Shown: one piece after another, positions 8,201 through 16,723 of the stretch
Layout of the letters: every line of letters begins with the position of its first letter
Numbering within the stretch: position 1 is the stretch's first letter
Source: Stenotrophomonas sp. UBA2629
Lineage (GTDB): Bacteria; Pseudomonadota; Gammaproteobacteria; Xanthomonadales; Xanthomonadaceae
Length of the DNA stretch: 64,000 bases
Direction: 5' to 3'
Assembly (NCBI GenBank): GCA_002359895.1
Contig: DEOB01000011.1
Span: forward strand, 63,203-127,202
Notes under the pieces: generated by a model
Seen by the model: only the letters and a program-made list of their open reading frames with translations
Databases searched by the model: none
What the model was told of the DNA's origin: nothing
Program-made: the position numbers and the translations under genes

Positions 8201-9558
8201 AGCACCTTGAGGTCGAACGGCGTGGCGTTCGCTTCAATGATGGCATCGCCAAACAGATCGTGATCATCGCTTTCGGTGATCTCGACGTTGACGAAATCGC
8301 CGACGCGCAGCTTGGCTTCATCGGCATTTTGGATGTGTACCAAACCATCAATTTCGGGCGCATCCGCCTTGGAGCGTGCCACCGCGATGCCGTCTTCAAT
8401 GGCATCAACCAGGCACTGCTGCACGCTGCCGATCTTGGATTCCAATTTGGCGGCAGAAATGGCGGCCTGCTTTTCCATGAAACGGGCAAGGCGCTCCTGT
8501 TTCACTTCTTCCGGCACCGGGTCCGGCAGGTCGTTCGCCGTGGCGCCGTCCACCGGCGAGTAGGCAAACGCGCCTACGCGATCCAGCTGCGCCACATCCA
8601 GGAACTCAAGCAGCTGCTCGAACTCGGCATCGGTTTCACCAGGGAAGCCGACAATGAAGGTCGAACGCACAGTGATGTCCGGCGCAATTTCGCGCCAACG
8701 CAACACGCGCTCCAACGTCTTGTCCACCGCGCCCGGACGCTTCATCAGCTTGAGGATGCGCGGGCTGGCATGCTGGAACGGGATGTCCAGATACGGCAGG
8801 ATTTTGCCTTCGGCCATCAATGGCACCACGTCATCCACATGTGGATACGGGTAGACGTAATGCAGTCGGGTCCACGCATCCAACTCGGACAGACCTTCGC
8901 ACAACGCTTTCATGCGCGTGGCGTATTCCTTGCCGCGCCAGGTGCCCGGCGCATACTTGCGGTCCACGCCGTAGGCCGAGGTGTCCTGCGACACCACCAG
9001 CAACTCGCGCACGCCGCCTTTCACCAGGCGCTCGGCTTCGCGCAACACCTCGTCCACTGGGCGCGACACCAGATCACCACGCATGGAAGGAATGATGCAG
9101 AAGCTGCAACGGTGATTGCAGCCTTCGGAAATCTTCAGATACGCGTAATGGCGTGGGGTCAGCTTGATGCCGTAATCGGGCACCAGATCCACAAACGGGT
9201 TGTGCTTGGGCGGCAACGCGGCGTGCACCGCGTCCATCACGCTGGTGTAATCCTGCGGGCCGGACACCGACAGAACATCCGGGTAATGCTCGCGGATCAT
9301 GTCGCCCTTCTTGCCCAGGCAGCCGGTGACGATGACCTTGCCGTTCTCGTTCATCGCCTCGCCAATGGCATCCAGCGATTCCGCCACCGCCGAGTCGATG
9401 AAGCCGCAGGTATTGACCACCACCACATCGGCCGAGTCATAAGACGGCACGATGCTATAGCCCTCCACCCGCAACTGGGTGAGGATGCGTTCGGAATCGA
9501 CGAGGGCTTTCGGGCAGCCAAGGCTGACGAAGCCGACTTTGGGGTTCAGCTGGGACAT
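8197..9558 (-). CDS. rimO: Ribosomal protein S12 methylthiotransferase RimO
   Basis: A radical-SAM enzyme that adds a methylthio group to an aspartate of ribosomal protein S12. Counted from ATG 9558 it has 453 residues. The N-terminal auxiliary cluster cysteines are C15, C51 and C80. The radical-SAM motif CxxxCxxC is CNHRCSFC (147-154), and a C-terminal TRAM domain is present. The phrase VGFVSLGCPKALVDSE separates RimO from the tRNA enzyme MiaB. An upstream in-frame start at 9627 would add 23 residues lacking similarity. It is followed by the overlapping DUF3025 gene. Confidence 0.95.
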   Translation of the reverse strand: MSQLNPKVGFVSLGCPKALVDSERILTQLRVEGYSIVPSYDSADVVVVNTCGFIDSAVAESLDAIGEAMNENGKVIVTGCLGKKGDMIREHYPDVLSVSGPQDYTSVMDAVHAALPPKHNPFVDLVPDYGIKLTPRHYAYLKISEGCNHRCSFCIIPSMRGDLVSRPVDEVLREAERLVKGGVRELLVVSQDTSAYGVDRKYAPGTWRGKEYATRMKALCEGLSELDAWTRLHYVYPYPHVDDVVPLMAEGKILPYLDIPFQHASPRILKLMKRPGAVDKTLERVLRWREIAPDITVRSTFIVGFPGETDAEFEQLLEFLDVAQLDRVGAFAYSPVDGATANDLPDPVPEEVKQERLARFMEKQAAISAAKLESKIGSVQQCLVDAIEDGIAVARSKADAPEIDGLVHIQNADEAKLRVGDFVNVEITESDDHDLFGDAIIEANATPFDLKVL

Positions 9559-9699
9559 GATCTGGAAATCCTGGGGCCGGGCCGGAATGGCAGCGGGGCC
9601 GGAAAGCCGGGCAGTATACCGGGCCACGGCCGCGACGCCCTGCGGCTGGCTTAATAGGCGCTGGCGTTGATAATCAATCCCATCGTGGCCAACTGCTGC

Positions 9700-9822
9700 T
9701 AAAGCCCCTCTCCCGTTACGGGAGAGGGGTTGGGGGTGAGGGCGCTCTTAAAGCACATAAAGCAAGGGCTGCCCCTATCCGCCCTACTGGCACCTTCCCC
9801 CGCACGCGGGAGAAGGGAGTCG
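9700..9822. repeat. Two REP-like palindromes between rimO and the hydrolase gene
   Basis: The first is a perfect 12-bp inverted repeat (arms 9705-9716 CCCCTCTCCCGT and 9718-9729) with a 1-nt loop, followed by a G-rich tail. The second is at 9793-9814, arms CCTTCCCCCGC and GCGGGAGAAGG with one mismatch. The same core with arms CCTTCTCCCGT recurs at 32634-32657, so this is an interspersed palindromic family. The first palindrome may also act as a transcription barrier. Confidence 0.6.
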
Positions 9823-9844
9823 TTCCCCACCACGGAGTCTTCAA

Positions 9845-10504
9845 ATGCCCCACTGGATCACTCTCTCAACCCCACTCGGCCCCGTCCGCGCCTGGCAGGC
9901 CCTGCCCTCCGGCACCCCGCGCGCCGGCCTGGTGGTGATACAGGAAATCTTCGGCGCCAATGCGCATATCCGCCATGTCGCCGAGCAATACGCCGGCGAG
10001 GGCTATGCGGTACTGGCGCCCGCCTTCTTCGACCTGATTGAGCCGGGCCTGCAACTGGACTACGACGCCGCAGGCGTCAGCCGCGGCAAGGCACTGGTCG
10101 ACGAGTTGGGCGTGGACCGCGCGGTAACCGTAGTCGAAGCCGCCGCTGCGGCATTGGCGCAGTACGGCAAGGTCGGCACGGTCGGCTACTGCTGGGGCGG
10201 CACCGTCGCCCTGCTGGCCGCGCAACGGCTGGGCCTGCCATCGGCCAGTTACTACGGCGCGCGCAACGTGCCGTACCTGGATCAGCCCTTCAAAGCCCCG
10301 GCAATCTTCCATTTTGGCGACCAGGACGCCTCCATCTCCGCCACCGCCGTTGCAGCGCACCGTGAAAAGCAACCCACATTGCCTGTATATGTCTACCCAG
10401 CCGATCACGCGTTCAACCGCGAGGTGGGCATGCACTACCACGCACCCAGCGCCCACCTGGCGCGCGAACGCACCTTGGCCTTCTTCAGCGAGAACCTGCG
10501 ATGA
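9845..10504 (+). CDS. Dienelactone hydrolase family protein
   Basis: A 219-residue alpha/beta hydrolase of the dienelactone hydrolase family. Members open lactone rings in aromatic degradation, but many copies have unknown substrates. The nucleophile is C116 in GYCWGG, the acid lies in GDQD (D159-D161) and the histidine is H188 in ADHAF. All three are present, so the protein should be active. No signal peptide is visible. It ends in an ATGA overlap with the HIT gene, implying a two-gene operon; nothing else from aromatic degradation is nearby, so a physiological substrate cannot be assigned. Confidence 0.88.
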   Translation: MPHWITLSTPLGPVRAWQALPSGTPRAGLVVIQEIFGANAHIRHVAEQYAGEGYAVLAPAFFDLIEPGLQLDYDAAGVSRGKALVDELGVDRAVTVVEAAAAALAQYGKVGTVGYCWGGTVALLAAQRLGLPSASYYGARNVPYLDQPFKAPAIFHFGDQDASISATAVAAHREKQPTLPVYVYPADHAFNREVGMHYHAPSAHLARERTLAFFSENLR

Positions 10505-10923
10505 CCGAAGCTGTGACGTCCGATTTTGAACTCGACACCCGCCTTGCCGCCGACAGCGTCTTGATCGCTGATGGCCCGCTGTCCCAGATCCGTCTGATGA
10601 ACGACGATCGCTTTCCCTGGGTTGTCCTGGTGCCGCGCGTACCTGACGCCAGCGAGTGGATCGACCTCGACGGCAGCCAGCAACGCCTGCTGCTGGCTGA
10701 GATCAACCAGATCTCCCAGCACCTCAAACAGAAGCCCAACGTCACCAAGATCAACATCGGCGCGCTGGGCAACATCGTGCGTCAGCTGCACGTACACCTC
10801 ATCGGTCGCCACGAGGGCGATGCCGCCTGGCCCGGCCCGGTATGGGGCAGCGGCAAGGCGCAGCGTTTTGACCCCGAGGTACTGGCCGAGCGTGTCGAAA
10901 TCTGGCGCCAGCGGCTACGATAA
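10501..10923 (+). CDS. HIT family protein
   Basis: A 140-residue histidine-triad-fold protein, probably a nucleotide hydrolase or nucleotidyl transferase. The motif is QLHVHLIGRHEGD: the first two histidines of the triad are present, while the third position reads G, as in the branch with HVHxIGR. NIGALGNIVRQ precedes the motif. It is coupled by a 4-nt overlap to the upstream hydrolase. No substrate can be deduced. Confidence 0.85.
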   Translation: MTEAVTSDFELDTRLAADSVLIADGPLSQIRLMNDDRFPWVVLVPRVPDASEWIDLDGSQQRLLLAEINQISQHLKQKPNVTKINIGALGNIVRQLHVHLIGRHEGDAAWPGPVWGSGKAQRFDPEVLAERVEIWRQRLR

Positions 10924-10953
10924 GCGCCTTCCTTCCAACGGACATTCCTGCCG

Positions 10954-11121
10954 ATGCGCTCCAACCTGATCGCCGCCCTGATCCTGATCATCGTCGGCTT
11001 GTTTTTCCTGGCCAAGAACCTGGGCTGGATCAACGGCAACATCGGCAGCATGCTCGCCACCTGGTGGCCGGCCATCCTGGTCGCCGTCGGCATCGGCATG
11101 TTGTTCGGACGCGGCAAGTAA
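10954..11121 (+). CDS. 55-residue two-helix membrane protein (LiaI/LiaF-type TM, DUF5668-like)
   Basis: A short reading frame starting MRSNLIAALILIIVGLFFLA and ending MLFGRGK. It encodes two hydrophobic helices (about residues 4-20 and 38-51) separated by KNLGWINGNIGS. The pattern, with the GWIN turn and WWPAILVAVGIGML, matches the small transmembrane module found at the N-terminus of LiaF-like proteins and in DUF5668. It begins 30 nt after the HIT stop and is followed by a terminator, so it is the third gene of that transcript. Codon usage is host-like. Function unknown. Confidence 0.75.
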   Translation: MRSNLIAALILIIVGLFFLAKNLGWINGNIGSMLATWWPAILVAVGIGMLFGRGK

Positions 11122-11141
11122 ACCGCGTCAACCGGAAACAG

Positions 11142-11169
11142 AAAGGGCGCGGAATTCCGCGCCCTTTTT
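11142..11169. terminator. Terminator between the small membrane gene and dcd
   Basis: An 11-bp perfect stem (AAAGGGCGCGG / CCGCGCCCTTT) with an AATT loop followed by T residues, lying in the gap between convergent genes. Confidence 0.85.
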
Positions 11170-11189
11170 CCATCTGCAGCCCGCGTCGA

Positions 11190-11762
11190 TCAGGTACGCG
11201 GCAAGGTCACGCCAGTCTGGCCCTGGTACTTGCCACCGCGGTCCTTGTACGAGGTTTCGCACACGTCATCGGCGTCGGCCTGGAAGAACAACATCTGCGC
11301 CACACCTTCGTTGGCGTAGATGCGCGCCGGCAGCGGCGTGGTGTTGGAGAACTCCAACGTCACATGGCCTTCCCATTCCGGCTCCAGCGGGGTGACGTTA
11401 ACGATGATGCCGCAGCGGGCGTAGGTGCTCTTGCCCAGGCACACCACCAGCGTGTCACGCGGAATGCGGAAGTACTCAACGGTGCGTGCCAGCGCGAACG
11501 AGTTCGGCGGGATGATGCACTCGTCAGCCACGATGTCCACGAAGCTCTTCGGGTCGAAGTGCTTGGGGTCCACGATGGTGGAGTTGATGTTGGTGAACAC
11601 CTTGAACTCACGCGAGCAACGCACGTCATAGCCGTAGCTGGAGGTGCCGTAGCTGACGATCCGCTGGCCATCCACCTGCTTCACCTGGCCGGCTTCATAC
11701 GGCTCGATCATGCCGTGCTGCTCGGACATTCGGCGGATCCAACGGTCGCTCTTGATGCTCAT
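11190..11762 (-). CDS. dcd: dCTP deaminase
   Basis: Deaminates dCTP to dUTP, supplying thymidylate synthesis. The 190-residue protein has the standard length. The catalytic glutamate lies in LEPEWEGHVTLEFSN, and the nucleotide-binding stretches VCLGKSTYARCGI and QMLFF are present. The trimer-forming beta core is intact. ATG 11762 begins MSIKSDRWIRRM, the family start. It lies downstream of mrp on the same strand, separated by a terminator at 11939-11963. Confidence 0.96.
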   Translation of the reverse strand: MSIKSDRWIRRMSEQHGMIEPYEAGQVKQVDGQRIVSYGTSSYGYDVRCSREFKVFTNINSTIVDPKHFDPKSFVDIVADECIIPPNSFALARTVEYFRIPRDTLVVCLGKSTYARCGIIVNVTPLEPEWEGHVTLEFSNTTPLPARIYANEGVAQMLFFQADADDVCETSYKDRGGKYQGQTGVTLPRT

Positions 11763-11933
11763 TCACTGATCCTGATTGCGTAGTGCCGCAGCAAGGCCGC
11801 GGCGGTCGGGGTGGCCGATTCTAGCGTAGACCCGGCGCCCAGCCGTACCCCATAGGCAGCCGTACACCTTATATAGGCGGCCGGCACCCCACCCGGCGTA
11901 CCCGGGCTGCACCAAAACACCTTATATATATGT

Positions 11934-11963
11934 ATGAAAAAGCCCCGACGCTGCCGGGGCTTT
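11934..11963 (-). terminator. Terminator of mrp
   Basis: On the minus strand, stem AAAGCCCCG / CGGGGCTTT with a 7-nt loop and a T-run continuing to 11937, starting 24 nt past the mrp stop codon. Confidence 0.8.
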
Positions 11964-11986
11964 GATGAAGGTACCGAAGCGCCGCC

Positions 11987-12853
11987 TCAGACCAACGAAG
12001 AAACAATAGGGATACTGGCTCGCGGCCGCTTGGCCAACTCCTCGGCCATCCGCCGCGCAGCGGCCAAATACGCCTGCGCCGCAGGGGAATCCGGCGCCGA
12101 AGCGACGATAGGTGTACCCACATCGCCCTGTTCACGGATGCTGATGTCCAGCGGCAGCGAGCCCAGCAACGCCACCCCGTACTGCTCGGCCATGCGCTGG
12201 CCGCCCCCATCGCCGAACAGGTGCTCGACATGGCCGCAATTGGAGCACGTATGCACCGCCATGTTCTCGACGATACCGAGCACCGGCACCTCAACTTTCT
12301 CAAACATATTCAATGCCTTACGCGCATCCAAGGTTGCGATGTCCTGTGGCGTGGTGACGATCACCGCCCCGGCCACCGGAATCTTCTGCGACAGCGTCAG
12401 CTGGATATCACCTGTACCCGGCGGCAGATCAATCAGCAGGTAGTCCAGGTCGTCCCACAGCGTGTCGTTGAACAACTGCGTCAGCGCCGACGTTGCCATC
12501 GGACCTCGCCAGATCATCGGTGAGTCGGGCTCGATCAGGAAGCCAATTGACATGGCATCCACACCAAACGCCCGCAGCGGCTCGATGCTTTTGTTGTCCG
12601 GACTTTCCGGTCGGCCGCTCAATCCCAGCATGGCCGGCACACTCGGGCCATAGATGTCCGCATCCAGCACACCCACCCGCGCCCCCAGCCGCTGCAACGC
12701 CAGCGCCAGATTCACCGCCGTCGTGGACTTACCCACCCCACCCTTGCCCGAGCCCACCGCAATGACATTGCGGATACGGGAATGAGGGGAGAGCCCCTTT
12801 TGAACTTTGTGGGAAGAACCCACCGCAATCGACGCGCTCATACGCATGCCCAA
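11987..12853 (-). CDS. mrp: Iron-sulfur cluster carrier ATPase Mrp/ApbC
   Basis: A cytosolic P-loop ATPase of the Mrp/NBP35 family that carries Fe-S clusters to target proteins. The deviant Walker A GSGKGGVGKST lies at residues 34-44. The bridging-cluster motif CSNC (C203, C206) and the phrase YLLIDLPPGTGD are present. At 288 residues it lacks the N-terminal DUF59/MIP18 domain found in longer Mrp proteins, a common short form. The start may be ATG 12853, 12847 or 12841; these differ by at most four residues. Confidence 0.93.
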   Translation of the reverse strand: MGMRMSASIAVGSSHKVQKGLSPHSRIRNVIAVGSGKGGVGKSTTAVNLALALQRLGARVGVLDADIYGPSVPAMLGLSGRPESPDNKSIEPLRAFGVDAMSIGFLIEPDSPMIWRGPMATSALTQLFNDTLWDDLDYLLIDLPPGTGDIQLTLSQKIPVAGAVIVTTPQDIATLDARKALNMFEKVEVPVLGIVENMAVHTCSNCGHVEHLFGDGGGQRMAEQYGVALLGSLPLDISIREQGDVGTPIVASAPDSPAAQAYLAAARRMAEELAKRPRASIPIVSSLV

Positions 12854-12987
12854 CCTTCAAAACAGTTGCGAACTATAGCCCTATGGCGAATTCAGGCGCA
12901 GCCAGAACTTTGCCGAATCCAGCAACAGTCAATACTGAAATCAATATTTCACTTTGCAATTCAAGTTGTTATGACCAGTGAATGAAC

Positions 12988-13018
12988 GGTTGACTACAAA
13001 AGTTAACCGTGTGTTAAT
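12988..13018 (+). promoter_or_regulatory. Possible promoter with overlapping palindrome upstream of the first TonB receptor
   Basis: A TTGACT hexamer at 12990-12995 is followed after 17 nt by GTTAAT (13013-13018), a weak sigma-70-like arrangement 120 nt ahead of the start codon. The -35 box sits inside an imperfect 21-bp palindrome with arms GGTTGACT (12988-12995) and AGTTAACC (13001-13008), matching at 7 of 8 positions, with a 5-nt spacer. This could be an operator. Inferred from sequence only. Confidence 0.35.
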
Positions 13019-13138
13019 CCAAAGTCATCGGCACATGAAACTTTTTTTGGGCGACTTCGGCGCCTGAATTTTTTTGAAACACCCCCTCTAACCCGGCCGA
13101 TTTGAGGGTAGATCCATTGATTCCACTTAGGAAAACTT

Positions 13139-16096
13139 ATGACCTCGCGCAACTCGCCCAACCGTAACCCACTGAGCATCGCAATGGCCTCGGCGTTGAT
13201 CGCCACCGCTGCCGCACCCGCTTTCGCTCAAGAAGCAACTTCTGCCACCACCGAGCTCGACAAGGTGACCGTGACGGGTTCGCGCATCGCGCGGGCTGGC
13301 TTCGTCACCTCCTCGCCGGTTACGGCAATCTCTGCCGAAGAAATCCGCGGCACGGGTGCTGTGAACATCGGTGATCTGATGACGAAGCTGCCCCAGCTGA
13401 CCCCAACCTACACGCTGGGCAACTCCACCCGCTTCATCGGTACTGCGGGCTTGGGCTTGATGGATCTGCGTGGCATGGGCGCTTCACGTACCCTTGTGCT
13501 GGTCAACGGTCGCCGCCACGTGGGTGCAAGCCCGGGCTCCACCTCGGTGGACGTGAACACGATCCCGGTGGAGTGGATTGAGCGTGTGGAAGTCATCACC
13601 GGCGGCGCATCGGCCGTGTATGGCGCCGACGCCGTAGCCGGTGTAGTCAACTTCATCATGAAGAAGAAGTTCGATGGCTTTGAGCTGCGTGGCCAGACGG
13701 GCAAGGCTGCAGAGGGGAGCTTCGACCGTTCTTTCGTAAGTTTCTCCGGCGGCAATGAATTTGCAGACGGCAAGGGCACTGCAGCTGTCGCAATGGAGTA
13801 CAGCACGCAAGGTCGTTACGGCCGTGGCGATCGTGCGATCGGCCGCAAGTTCCTGACCTCCATTCCGAACCCGAACTACGACCCGACCAAGCCGTCGAGT
13901 GAGAGCAATCCGCAGACCATCCTTGATGGCCCGGGCGGCAATCATGCACTTTCCTACGGCGGCACCTTCACTTTGGGTGCGTTCAATGGCACCAATCGCT
14001 ACATTTTCAATCCGGATGGCAGCTTCCGTAAGAACCGTTACGACGGCGTTATCGTCAGCCCAAATACTTGTACGGACTGCGACTTTGCCGACCTGAACAA
14101 GGTTGCTGATCTGGAGCCGGCTTTTGACCGTTTCAGCTTCAACACCGTCGTCAACTTCGACCTGAATGACGAGCATCGTTTGTTCTTCGAAGGCAAGTAC
14201 ACCAAGACCGAGTCCGAGTTCTTTGGCCAGCCGACATTTGATCAGGTCGGCACCGCCCGGGCACTGCGCATCCGCCGCGACAACGCCTATGTCACCCCGG
14301 AGCTGGGTGCGCTGATGGATGCCAACAATCTCAGCACGCTGATGGTCTCCCGATTTAACGGCGACGGCGGCCGTCGTGGCGAACAGGTCGAGCGCGCGAC
14401 CTCGCGCGCCGTGATCGGCCTGGAAGGCGTGTTTGGCGACAGCTGGTCCTACGAGGCGTCGGCCAACTATGGCCAAACCGTCATCGACCGCATCAACATG
14501 AACAATCGTGTTGAAGAGCGCTGGCAGGCAGGTCTGGATGCCGTTCTGGATCCGGCCACCGGCAAGGTCGTCTGCCGTTCAACCCTTGATCGCAATGCTG
14601 TCAATCCGTACACCGGTCGCGCCTATTCGGCGGCACTGGTGGCAGGCTGCGTACCGTTTAATGTGATGGGCGCCGGGCAGATCGATCCCAACGCGGCAAA
14701 TTGGTTCAACATCAACTCACTGAATCAGTCCAAGCTCAAGCAGCAGGTGCTTAGCGCCTCCGTCGCCAACGGCTCGCTGTTCTCGCTGCCGGCAGGTGAT
14801 GTCGGCATCGCCGCCGGCCTTGAGTACCGCAAGGAGCAGAGCCAGGAAAACACCGATCCGATGTCTGCATTGGGCCTGACCTTCCTCAATGCAATTCCCA
14901 GCCGCGGTGGCGAGTACGACGTCAAGGAAGCCTTCGTGGAAACCTCGGTGCCGTTGCTGGCCGACATCCCGGGCATTCGCCGTTTGGGCTTGGATCTGGC
15001 CGGCCGCTATTCGGACTACAGCACCATTGGCGAAACCAAGACCTGGAACGTTGGCCTGGACTGGGAAATCCTTTCCTCGCTGCGCTTCCGAGGCACCTTG
15101 GCCAAGGCCGTTCGCGCGCCGAGCATCGGTGAACTGTTCAATCCGCAGTCGGAGAACTTCGCCGCGATCAGCGATCCCTGCAATACGTTGACCACCAATT
15201 CGAACCGCCCGAGCACCGCGAAGGATCCAGCACTGCGTGCTGCAAACTGTGCTGCGCTTGGCATCCCGTCGAACTGGATTGATACGTACAGCGCAACTCG
15301 CCCCGGCGTAAGCGGCGGCAACCCGGATCTGAAGCCGGAACGCTCCAAGTCCGTATCGCTGGGCTTCGTCTGGCAGCCAGAGTTCTTCGAAGGTTTCGGC
15401 ATGTCGGTCGATTACTGGCGTATCACGCTGGAAGACGCAATCGGCTCGGTCTCGGCTCAGACGAATGCCACCCGATGCGTCGACTCCCCCGGCGGCATCC
15501 AGAACAACTCCTTCTGCTCGATGATCGTACGTGCTGACGGCAACGCCGGTACTCCGCACAGCATCATCGGCTGGACTGCTCTTGCCGAGAACCTGGCCAA
15601 GTCGCGTCGCGTCGGCGTCGACCTGGAAATGGACTATCGTTTCGACCTGCTGGGCGGCAAGACCACCCTGCGCATGGTTGGCACACGCCTCATCCAGTCG
15701 CGTGAATGGGCATTCCAGGCATTCCCCACTGAATTCACTGAGTACGTCACGTACTACAGTGATCCGCGCTGGCGCGGTCAGTTCAACGCCAACTATGAGC
15801 TCGGCAACTTCCGGGCGAAGTGGGACATGGTGTATGTGGACGGCAACCTGCGCGTGACTCCGGACAGCTACAACTCCAACCCCGGCTCGCAGAGCCCGAT
15901 CCGCAACCCGTCGTACCTTTACCACAACATGCAGGTCGGCTATAAGCTGGCTGACTCTGGTGTAGAGGTCTATCTGGGCTTGGATAACGTCTTCGACAAG
16001 GATCCGCCGGTTAACTACTTTGGTACCGATCTGGGCTCGTCGTACTACGACATGGTCGGCCGCTACATGTACATGGGCGTCACCTACAAGTTCTGA
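13139..16096 (+). CDS. TonB-dependent outer-membrane receptor
   Basis: A 985-residue TonB-dependent receptor with no recognisable substrate. A signal peptide ends near AFAQ (residue 31), a TonB-box-like LDKVTVTGSRI follows, and the plug domain runs to about residue 180 with the conserved VLVNGRRH and GGASAVYGADAVAGVVNFI. The barrel ends in an aromatic residue (MGVTYKF), as needed for BAM insertion. Many internal cysteines are in loop regions. The ribosome site is TTAGGAAAACTT before ATG 13139. GC content resembles the host core, unlike the second receptor. It is monocistronic, with a strong terminator downstream. Confidence 0.93.
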   Translation: MTSRNSPNRNPLSIAMASALIATAAAPAFAQEATSATTELDKVTVTGSRIARAGFVTSSPVTAISAEEIRGTGAVNIGDLMTKLPQLTPTYTLGNSTRFIGTAGLGLMDLRGMGASRTLVLVNGRRHVGASPGSTSVDVNTIPVEWIERVEVITGGASAVYGADAVAGVVNFIMKKKFDGFELRGQTGKAAEGSFDRSFVSFSGGNEFADGKGTAAVAMEYSTQGRYGRGDRAIGRKFLTSIPNPNYDPTKPSSESNPQTILDGPGGNHALSYGGTFTLGAFNGTNRYIFNPDGSFRKNRYDGVIVSPNTCTDCDFADLNKVADLEPAFDRFSFNTVVNFDLNDEHRLFFEGKYTKTESEFFGQPTFDQVGTARALRIRRDNAYVTPELGALMDANNLSTLMVSRFNGDGGRRGEQVERATSRAVIGLEGVFGDSWSYEASANYGQTVIDRINMNNRVEERWQAGLDAVLDPATGKVVCRSTLDRNAVNPYTGRAYSAALVAGCVPFNVMGAGQIDPNAANWFNINSLNQSKLKQQVLSASVANGSLFSLPAGDVGIAAGLEYRKEQSQENTDPMSALGLTFLNAIPSRGGEYDVKEAFVETSVPLLADIPGIRRLGLDLAGRYSDYSTIGETKTWNVGLDWEILSSLRFRGTLAKAVRAPSIGELFNPQSENFAAISDPCNTLTTNSNRPSTAKDPALRAANCAALGIPSNWIDTYSATRPGVSGGNPDLKPERSKSVSLGFVWQPEFFEGFGMSVDYWRITLEDAIGSVSAQTNATRCVDSPGGIQNNSFCSMIVRADGNAGTPHSIIGWTALAENLAKSRRVGVDLEMDYRFDLLGGKTTLRMVGTRLIQSREWAFQAFPTEFTEYVTYYSDPRWRGQFNANYELGNFRAKWDMVYVDGNLRVTPDSYNSNPGSQSPIRNPSYLYHNMQVGYKLADSGVEVYLGLDNVFDKDPPVNYFGTDLGSSYYDMVGRYMYMGVTYKF

Positions 16097-16118
16097 TCCA
16101 TCGGAACCGCAACACCCA

Positions 16119-16152
16119 GCAGACCCGGCGCAAGCCGGGTCTGCTTTTTTTT
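16119..16152 (+). terminator. Terminator after the first TonB receptor
   Basis: An 11-bp perfect stem (GCAGACCCGGC / GCCGGGTCTGC) with a GCAA tetraloop and a run of eight T, 23 nt after the stop codon. Confidence 0.9.
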
Positions 16153-16723
16153 GGGGCGGCGGAATCTGCGCTTGACTAGCAGTCGATGGGCGGCTGGTAA
16201 ATCGTGCAACTTGATCGAGAAAAGTATGGGCAGGTTCCCATTGAACCGCTGCAGCAAGCAGGCGCACCAGACCGCCTCCGCTAAGAGCTCCCAACGGACC
16301 TCCGACGCACGCCTCCTCTGCCACCAATCGCACTGTTGGCGCAAGAAGCCTTCGGCTCACTCAGCCCGCCAAGCTCCTTCAAGCCATCCTTGCCATGCCT
16401 CGCCCGGGCTTTTGGATACCAACTGACCCCCGTAACGCAGAACCACTTTGGATGCCCCTAGACCAGCCGGAAGTACTTCGTGCTCTCCGTATGCGATGCG
16501 CTTTTGCGGTCCGCCGTTAAATCGGCAGCCCTGATGACTTCCATATCTGAATAAGAAGCCGGCCAGCTATCAGACAACACCCACACCAAAGTGTTCAAAA
16601 TTAGTGCAATCGCGCGAAATAATAGTTACAGTCACGTTACGTTCACCTCCAGGAAGGCGCCAGATCAACAGTGAAAACTCAGTGATATCAAACGCTTGAG
16701 GATGAACTACCACCTTACGGATC
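16153..16723. other. 571-nt intergenic region between the two TonB receptors
   Basis: No convincing gene is visible; short open frames here lack ribosome sites and recognisable motifs. Base composition drops toward the second receptor (A/T-rich from about 16590), where its promoter should lie. A short frame at about 16394-16522 reads FWIPTDPRNAEPLW and could be a remnant of something larger, but I cannot identify it. Confidence 0.5.

Noticed and set aside
14717..16360. Minus-strand open frame of about 550 codons opposite the first TonB receptor
   Set aside because: It crosses the receptor's terminator and has no motif or ribosome site; the receptor is unambiguous.
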